In this document: piece after piece, positions 57,149 to 64,000 of the stretch | Position numbering within the stretch: position 1 is the first letter of the stretch | Layout of the letters: each line of letters opens with the position of its first letter | DNA from: Effrenium voratum | Taxonomy: Eukaryota; Sar; Dinophyceae; Suessiales; Symbiodiniaceae | Direction: 5' to 3' | Assembly: GCA_963377175.1 (NCBI GenBank) | Contig: CAUJNA010000176.1 | Location: 92,501 to 156,500 of the forward strand | DNA: 64,000 nt | Position numbers and translations under genes: made by a program | The notes under the pieces: generated by a model | Databases searched by the model: none | What the model was told of the DNA's origin: nothing | Seen by the model: only the letters and a program-made list of their open reading frames with translations

Positions 57149-58764
57149 GCCGAATTCGAGCACGTCGTGACGCTTCAGGCGGCTTAGGTCTTTAGTTTCG
57201 GGCGTTGGGGTGTTGCTTTGGGGCGCAGGCAACCCTCAGAGGCTGGCAGTGATAGCACCAAACAAAGGAACCACACCCAAGTCCCAACCGTCGAAACATC
57301 CCACGGCCGCCAATACAGCGACTCGCTGCCTGGGGGCGGGCGGCTGGAGCCGGTGGCGAAGCGCAGCAGCCGGCACCGCTGCTCCGCCTTCGGAAAGCCG
57401 TCTGGCCAAGGGGTTTGAAGGATTCGGGATTGGGGGGGGGTCCTTTCCATGAGAAATGCCAGGAACACCCTGCGAAGCCTGTGGCTTGCCCATCTATTTC
57501 TGTCCCCAACTTGGACAAATAGATGGTGGCACACCATAAAGCCAAGCTAAACCTCCGGGGTAGACATGGCCAGGGGAGGGTCTGCTCCGGGTTCAATCTG
57601 GGGGATTGTCAGTCTGAACAAGGAATATGACCCGGCTGTTTCTTGGGGCTCTGGCTGTGAGGTCGCTCTGCACAGCATCCCAGAACCTCAGATGCCGCGA
57701 GCCACTCTGAATTCAATCAAACGAGCCATGGATCTGAGCGAGTCCCCTGATGTGCAGGACATTTCGCGAGTGTTTTTGCTCTTCCCCGACTAAACCATAG
57801 GCAACTTCTTGCCGAACCTCACAAACCTGAAACCCATCTGCCGGGATGCGGTCCAACAAAAAGTTGGAGGGTCACCCCCGTCTCGGACTCCGGACGGTCT
57901 GGAACATAGGTGACCCTTTGGCCTTTGGGGGGCCAGAAATCGATGGGTCTCTGCAGGTTTTCGTCCGGTAAAAGAGACATAATTAGAGTCTAAGCCAGTG
58001 GGTTACCCATCCATTTCTGTCCCCAAGAAGCGACGAAATGGACTCCTATTGACCTCTTGCAAGAGGCGCGGCTCTGCGTCAAATTTTTTGCACGTCTAGC
58101 TGGTGGTCAGGCTATCCAGCGGATGCTTTTCTGGACGGCCACACTCTTACAGCGCTTCTTCAAATCTCCGTCTCCGAGTGCTTGGGAAGAAATTTGTCCC
58201 TCATCAAGCTCCGTGTCACTAGAGCCTGGCTTGTTCAGGGCTTTGGTACTGGGACCATTCCAGTCTCGAGGTCCCATGGCCGAGGCCAAGGTGAAGTATC
58301 AATGAACCCCAGGTTCCAGCCGGGAAAAAAAAACAACAGCAGCTTGCGCTGTTGCAAGGCTACCCCGTTTTTGAGGTTGATTGTAAATGAAGCCAAAAGA
58401 AAGACACCCGTTTTGACCACAAACCCAAGTCTCCCTCACACGAATCGACTGAACGAACTGCATGTGCCATGTGGTTTGGGCTCCGGCCACTCGACCACCT
58501 GCCGCGTGCTGGAAGAAGAGCAGTGGGTCTGTCTTGATCGAGGGTACACCTTTTTTGGGTGGTCGTCCAGGGAAACCAATATCACAAACACGTGTGTTGA
58601 TTATCTTGCTTTATTTATATTACTTTGATTTGGGGGGAGTCCTCTGAAAAATGACACACTCAAGTGTCGCCATTGCCAGTTGGAGGTCCTGATTTCCACA
58701 TTCCAAATGGGAAGCCATGGGACCCTGGAGCAACCGCCTGGCCTCGCCACGTCACATGCCTCCA
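57149..58764. other. unassigned interval
   Basis: Plus-strand frames at 57566-57793 and 58057-58305 read like protein (SWGSGCEVALHSIPEPQMPR; CVKFFARLAGGQAIQRMLFW) but have no recognisable domain or joined exon set. Confidence 0.3.
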
Positions 58765-58872
58765 TTTGCCCCTGGAAAAAATGGAAAACTAATTCCAGTA
58801 GCGAAAACGATTTCCTTTAAAACCAACAGGGGGAAAAAAGAAGAAAAACAAAACATTCTTAACCAAATGGAA
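58765..58872 (+). repeat. fam-6 repeat, copy 4
   Basis: GCCCCTGGAAAAAATGG, CCAGTAGCGA, CCTTTAAAACCAACAGGGGG and TTCTTAACCAAATGGAAG. Confidence 0.75.
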
Positions 58873-58942
58873 GTAAGCCAACCCAGACCGGGTACCCTCT
58901 AAAACACACCCAAAAACACACAAACCATAGGGAGCATATGTC

Positions 58943-59000
58943 GTCCTTTTGGAAAAATATATATGGCGCTGGTAAATTATTAGAACCAACGCCATCGATG
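58943..59000. repeat. fam-11 hairpin element, copy 2
   Basis: CGTCCTTTTGGAAAAATATA then TATGGCGCTGG, facing CCAACGCCAT. Shorter than the copy at 11935. Confidence 0.5.
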
Positions 59001-59129
59001 TTCAAGCCAAATGGAAGCATGGTATTGGTCAAGCACAGCCCCGCCACACACGGGCTGCCCCAAGCACCCCGCTGGCCTTCTTTTGCGGCGCATTCGCCTC
59101 AGGCTTAAAAAGGCAAGTGGCCATCATCT

Positions 59130-59247
59130 GGCCATGGCTCAGAATCCCGGTTGCCCCCCACTAAACATCCCAATCCCCACTAAAATAGGTTCTAAAATGG
59201 GTGGTGCACCTACCCGAAGATGGTACCAGTGGTTTTGACCCTCAGGA
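59130..59247. repeat. fam-1 element, copy 6
   Basis: Left GGCCATGGCTCAGAATCCCG, interior 'aaacatcccaatccccacta' and 'gggtggtgcacctaccc', right GGTTTTGACCCTCAG. Closest to the 13261 copy. Confidence 0.8.
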
Positions 59248-60323
59248 TACCCCAAATCAAAAGTTGATCAATGTGGTGGTTTCCACTGAAACGATCGATC
59301 GATTTTCACTTTTGGTGGAAACCCGAAAAGCAAAAATGCCTCGCAAACCCAGCGACACCTGCTTTGACCTCGCGGCGAAATACACAACTGTCTGGGCTTC
59401 TGGCAGCGCGGGTGCTACTGTGAAGGCGCCACTCCTGAGCCATGGAACACCCAGATTTGCGCCGTTTGAGCTTTTGAACACTCTCTGTTTGGTTTCCCTT
59501 TGGGTTGCTGGAACCACCCCTCTTCAAAAAGTGAATCACGCGTTGTGGGTCCAATTCGGAAAACGCCGAACTGTTTCAAGCAAAAAGTTTAAAGTCCAAA
59601 GATCCGTTACCAAATAGCCACAAAGTATCAGGCAAAAAGGAAAGTGAGCAGGTAAGAGCACACATGGGGGTTGATCAATATTCTGTTCGGCCCCCAAATG
59701 ACCATAAAGGACCTTTTGGTCAACCCCCACATCCTACAACATAGCACAAGATAGCTTTGCCAGAACCCATGTCAGACATATATCGACCCACTTGGACATG
59801 TCAATGTGTTGTAGTTGGTAAATCCGTCCAACATGGCTGGTGGGCGTAGAAATCTTCGCAGAGTGGTGCCAAGGAAAATTCTGAACCCATATGAACAGTG
59901 TCGTTCTGTGGCGGGGGTACTTGCTTCTTTTCAACCAAAACCAGCAGGAAACCCAAACGATGCCATTTTGGGCTTTTTGTTTGTGGATTCTTCAACCAAA
60001 ACCAAAAGGAAAGCCCAACAAAAGAGATGCCATTTTGGGGGTCACCTTACAAAAGACATACCCGCAGGTGGACCTCCCACCCCACCACCCCACCAACTTT
60101 TCCCGTCGTTTTCGCCCGCCTCGGGGTCCGGGTCAGCGCAGCCGGAGATGAGCAGCGAGAGCTGCCAGCCCTGCACGCGCTGCCGCCTCAGAGTCGAAAC
60201 GCGGCGCCAGGAAAAAATGGGCCGAGAAAGGGGAAAAGCGCTTGCCAAGGCATGTCAAACCTTTCTTCATAGGCATGTGTATGTGCGAAAAGATGGGTTT
60301 TGGTGGTAGGTTGGGTGGTTGGA
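59248..60323. other. unassigned interval
   Basis: No assignable gene. A basic plus-strand segment (SCQPCTRCRLRVETRRQEKM near 60155) has a C-x2-C-x2-C run but no family match. 'aaaccaaaaccagcaggaaa'-like A-rich stretches near 59930 and 59995 are loosely repeated. Confidence 0.3.
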
Positions 60324-60415
60324 AATACTGTGGATGGTTGCGAAATCGAAATCCGCAAATCTCGCACCACGAAACGCAACCACTGTTGAAACCATACCGT
60401 TTGTGCCTTGGTATG
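60324..60415 (-). repeat. fam-4 relative, reversed copy
   Basis: AATACTGTGGATGGTTGCGA then AATCCGCAAATCTCGCACCA. Reverse complement of 56380-56456 and of the fam-4 right end. Confidence 0.7.
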
Positions 60416-60904
60416 GGCTTGCAAAACAACTCACTGCTTTTGCAGCCCCCGAACCGAAAAATGAAGAGAACCCAACAAACAACAACAAAACAAACAACTT
60501 GCCAAGAACAGTGAAGGCTTGCCAAGAGACATAAAACCTTTCTTCATAGGTATGTGTATGTGCAAAAATAAAACACACACACACACATGGGCTTTGGCTC
60601 TCCTGGCTCCCTGGATCAAGGTGAACCCTTCTTTAGAAAGACCTTGCTCTTCAGACTCCAAGCGCATGGTGGCCATAATTAAGAGACCCAAAAATGGAAT
60701 GGCAGGCCTCCTTGGGGGGGTCTCCGTTCAAGCCGCCAAAAAGTTGCTGAGCTTTGACACAGCTACAATGTTAACTTCGGATTCATCTAGCGAACCATCA
60801 AAAATCAGGGGTGAACACCAATTCGTTTCGGCTGGGATCGATCCGTTGTTCAGTTGTCGCATGGCTTTCTGCAAATGTTACCAATACTTTATCATGGTGA
60901 GCTG
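60416..60904. other. unassigned sequence
   Basis: 'catgtcaaacctttcttcat' plus 'aggcatgtgtatgtgcgaaa' at 60253 recurs as a near copy at 60527, a local duplication about 275 bp apart. No gene seen. Confidence 0.4.
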
Positions 60905-61005
60905 ATTATATATATATAGATATATATGGTCACCTCCCCCTGCATGACCCGCCTTTTTCTTTCAAAAAGTCATTGGGGACCATATATATATATATATATA
61001 TACAC
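60905..61005. repeat. AT-rich inverted-repeat element
   Basis: (TA)n then ATATATATGGTCACC at the left, GGGGACCATATATATA then (TA)n at the right, about 100 bp overall. Hairpin-forming. Confidence 0.65.
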
Positions 61006-62748
61006 ACCCAGGTGAGCCCGCTATTTAAAAAAAAAAAAAGCAGATTAGACGCTCGGGGAAATCCAGAAACATGGGCGCCTGGAACCTTGAACGATGCAAA
61101 AGGTTCTCTCAAATGGGGGGATGTCTAGAGTCTCTCATGGGCGCGCAGAGAAATGACGACCCCCCCCCAACAAAAAAAAAGTTTCTATGGAAGCTCCTGA
61201 AAGGAGCCCGAAATGGACTTGGTTCCATTTACAGAGGCCAAGTCTGGGAGCTTTCATGTTAGTCTCGAGTGTACCTTTGAGGCAAAACTCCCGGCCATGA
61301 GCTGATCGTGGATTTGACTTGAAGAAAAGCGAGAATGGATAGAGCCGGGATTCCCTGCACCGTGACTTCGAGCCATCTGTGTTACCGACCCGCACTCATA
61401 CTAGTGTCTCTTGTAGTGCAGGAACAGGATCTTGCTTGCGCTCTCTCGCTCATCTATTAATCAAGATCTCTCTTGCTTCGTCGTTCGCCTTCCCCCTTTC
61501 CCCGATGCATGGCCATTTTTCCAATGAATCTATTCCACAATTGTTGCATGGCTATTTTTGCTTCATCTATTCCCAATGAATCTACAAGATCGCCTGCCAC
61601 TGTTTTGGGAATGGCTCGGAATGACCGGGGCTTTGTGCTGAAGATCGCCCCAAAACGTTTCCGAGATGGAGACAACACGCTACACGGACCTCACTCCCAT
61701 TCCCTCAGAAACAAGTACGATGGATGCCCCCTGCCATATTGCAAGTAGGGAACAAGTTGGGGTTTCCCAACTTAAATTGAACAAGTTGGAAACCCAACGT
61801 CCATTCAATCATGGACTTTGTGGTTGTTGTTTGTTACGTGAGCTATATGGGGAGCATCCGTAGAAACCTGAAACTTGGGAAACATTTCAGCTGCCGAATC
61901 CTGGGAATCAGGCTGGAGGAGGTGCAGGGGTAGCACATCCCAAAAGCCCTGCGGCATTCGGCACGGAGCTTCAAGTGAGGCACGGACTCAGTAAGTCATA
62001 TCTTATAGCCCATTCACCGTGGTATGTCCAAGCACATTACCACCATGTCTGACGACTTCTTGCCCCTTCAGGTCTAGAATCCACACCGAGTTCATGGATT
62101 CTTCGTTTTGTTGGCTGCTTGTTTGCCCTGTATTCCCTGATTGTCCAATGATTTCAGCCTAAGGGACGGCCATAGTTGCACGTTTGCTCACAAACATAAA
62201 GCCACGTGACCCACCTTCAGGTTGCACACGTCACTCGACATGCAGGGGTGATCAAACGTCCTGTCTCTGTTGAGTGGGCCGAGATAGCCTGTTCAGGGGC
62301 CCAATTGTTTATTATTCAGGGCTTCTCTTGTGGACAAACAGATCCGCTCTTGCCGTGAGCCGTGTTGACATCGCCGCTGAATTCACAGGGGGATGTTTCC
62401 CCAAAGAGCGATCCGGATTGCCTCTAAATGGTTGCACCCAATAATAATCAGCATGATATTATGAATCCCATCCACGATGCGCACCTCTTGGGTGATCAAT
62501 ATTCTGCCATTTGGCCAGGGCTGCTCAATCCAATGAGCACGCACAACCTGAAGTTTGACTCTACCAACATGACTATCAAGCTTCAAAGCAACCCCCCATC
62601 GCCCACATCAAGCATTCCACAAGTAGCACCCTCAAATCCTGGAAGCTGAGTCATCGCCGGAGCTTCCTTTGTTTTTGGAACCCCCTCAAAACCAAAGAAG
62701 AAGAAAAATGGAACCCACCCAAAACCTCCCCCCAAAAAAAGACACACG
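61006..62748. other. unassigned interval
   Basis: The plus-strand frame 62428-62649 (Asn/Pro/Ser-rich) and frames at 61457-61748 on both strands are open without recognisable domains. Confidence 0.3.
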
Positions 62749-62896
62749 TTCCGCGCCAGAAGCCGCGCCCCTCCGCCCCTCCGCGCGGCTCTTCCGCCTG
62801 CTGCAGCGCCGCGAGGCTCTTGCGGCGGCCCCCCACCAGGCGCTCCTGGCTCAGCAGCCGCAGGTACTCCGGGCCTCGGACAAGGCCACGGCGAGC
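62749..62896 (-). CDS. possible exon, Leu/Arg-rich helical
   Basis: The minus strand after 'ccttgtccgag' (62879) reads RPEYLRLLSQERLVGGRRKS then LAALQQAEEPRGGAEGRG. Composition looks protein-like, but the plus strand is equally open and no neighbouring exon or domain was found. Confidence 0.2.
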
Positions 62897-63030
62897 GGAA
62901 GGAAGCGGGTTGTGTGGGGTTTCGGGGGTGGGGGGGTGCATCTTTGGGGAGGGGGGTTGGGGAAACGGAAGGAAACGGGTCCCGGGGGTGGGGGGATGCA
63001 TCTTTGGGGGGGGAGGGGGAAAAGGCCAGG
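62897..63030 (+). repeat. 70-bp G-rich tandem duplication
   Basis: Two units beginning 'ggaaggaaRcgggt' and containing GGGGGTGGGGGGRTGCATCT then TTGGGG. G-quadruplex potential. Confidence 0.85.
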
Positions 63031-63401
63031 AAAAGGCTGGGAAAGCTTGGACAAGAGTGATCTAGCGGAACTGTCTCTACAATAGCCAGCTATTGAACAC
63101 CCTGAGGTCCAGGATGGCCCACTTTGTTTGGTTCTTGTCAACCTTTTGCTTGTGAGCTCACACGCGCAAGGCCGCTAAAACATCCTTCCTGCATCGTGCC
63201 CACGAAAATTCTGCACAAAGGCCTCCAAATGATTGTCTCGGCCACGAGTGGCGCGTTAAAACGCGCTGCACTGGGGTGCAAAGTACCAAACACATCGCTT
63301 CTCCTGGCTTCATTTCCATAGGAATTCCCAAGTTTGGCATAGGCGCTCTAAAAGTCATCGCTGGGTTTATCCATAGACCATGGGAAAAGTAGAAAAAGCC
63401 A
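63031..63401. other. unassigned sequence
   Basis: No gene or repeat recognised. Confidence 0.3.
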
Positions 63402-63481
63402 GACACCCACCCACCCACCCACCCACCCACCCACCCACCCACCCACCCACCCACCCACCCACCCACCCACCCACCCACCCG
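63402..63481. repeat. (CACC)n microsatellite
   Basis: About 20 uninterrupted CACC steps followed by degenerate C-rich sequence. Confidence 0.98.
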
Positions 63482-64000
63482 TAAACCCGCCCACCCCCAA
63501 GCCCCAAACCCACGCAGACCAAACCCCGGTCCGAGACCCCAGGCGGTTGCCTTCATGGACACGGAGCAAGTGACCCATAGGCAGCAGCGCCTGAGGAGAT
63601 TGAGGGAAGAACTGGGTGGTGCGAGAGATGCAGGGAATGAGGGAATCACCATTTCTGGGAATTATCTAGGGATGATTGCGTTCGAATACTAGGGAATCAT
63701 CTTGTGGGTATGTCCTACTGGAAAGATTCCCTTGAAACCAATTAAAAAGACAAAATCTTAAGCACTAGATTCCCACTAATCTAAGGGCACTTTTCATTTT
63801 CATTCTTTCCAGGGATCCGGATCTTTCTAAAAAACCTCCTGAAACCGAGGGAAAATGGCTGGTTGTTGAAAAGAACGATGGTTAAAAAGAATGGGGAGTC
63901 AACCCCTGGAACTAACCATCCCTTCTGGTTTTCTTTTTTCGGGAATCACTGGTTCATTCCCACGTTCTGAGCACCAGCAAGATAACTGGCCCTGTCTCGC
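63482..64000. other. unassigned sequence, possible short exon
   Basis: After 'gagaccccag' (63542) the plus strand reads AVAFMDTEQVTHRQQRLRRL then REELGGARDAG, a basic helix that could be an exon. The strand is uncertain. 63710-63780 resembles decayed fam-6. Confidence 0.25.

Overview
The window looks like nuclear DNA of a photosynthetic dinoflagellate. Four things point there: a 16-base match to the dinoflagellate spliced leader inside a retroelement terminus; a split gene whose inferred introns start with GC or GA rather than GT; a bipartite (signal plus transit) plastid-type leader; and dense short interspersed repeats, satellites and microsatellites with very few genes. The species cannot be named from sequence alone.

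Layout. 1-6.4 kb: short repeats, a 1.1-kb tetranucleotide field (1452-2588) and a 3.1-kb satellite of about 167-bp units (3248-6395). 6.6-9.8 kb: an island of different composition with no recognisable gene, followed by a small inverted-repeat transposon (9802-9946). 10-21 kb: gene-poor DNA with copies of at least eleven short repeat families, several with terminal inverted repeats. 21.1-32.4 kb: the centrepiece, two minus-strand retroelements placed head to tail with no spacer. 32.4-45.9 kb: gene-poor repeat-rich DNA with a 900-bp (GT)n tract. 45.9-52.9 kb: a minus-strand gene for a plastid-type transaldolase/fructose-6-phosphate aldolase-like enzyme, eight exons recognised. 53-64 kb: more short repeats, a degenerate TTTAGGG tract and a possible plus-strand terminal exon ending in a CaaX box.

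The retroelement pair is the main result. Element A (21110-26409) carries a gag-like protein with a CCCH knuckle, a methyltransferase-like domain and reverse transcriptase-RNase H. Element B (26410-32442) carries an unrelated large ORF1 with Cys clusters and a tyrosine recombinase. By eye their 119-bp 5' ends are identical and their 182-bp 3' ends are identical, but their insides are different and complementary. A has the polymerase and B has the recombinase; DIRS/Ngaro-type elements normally keep both in one unit. The shared 5' end holds the spliced-leader-like sequence just upstream of each first ATG. Either this is a two-part (helper/partner) tyrosine-recombinase retroelement, or one long element with an internal copy of both termini. 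Both copies contain several frameshifts, mostly in homopolymer runs, so they may be decaying or the assembly may be imperfect.

The transaldolase-like gene is the only confident host gene. Its exons join into one continuous FSA/TalC-type protein except for one short gap, and the Schiff-base lysine and other active-site motifs are visible.
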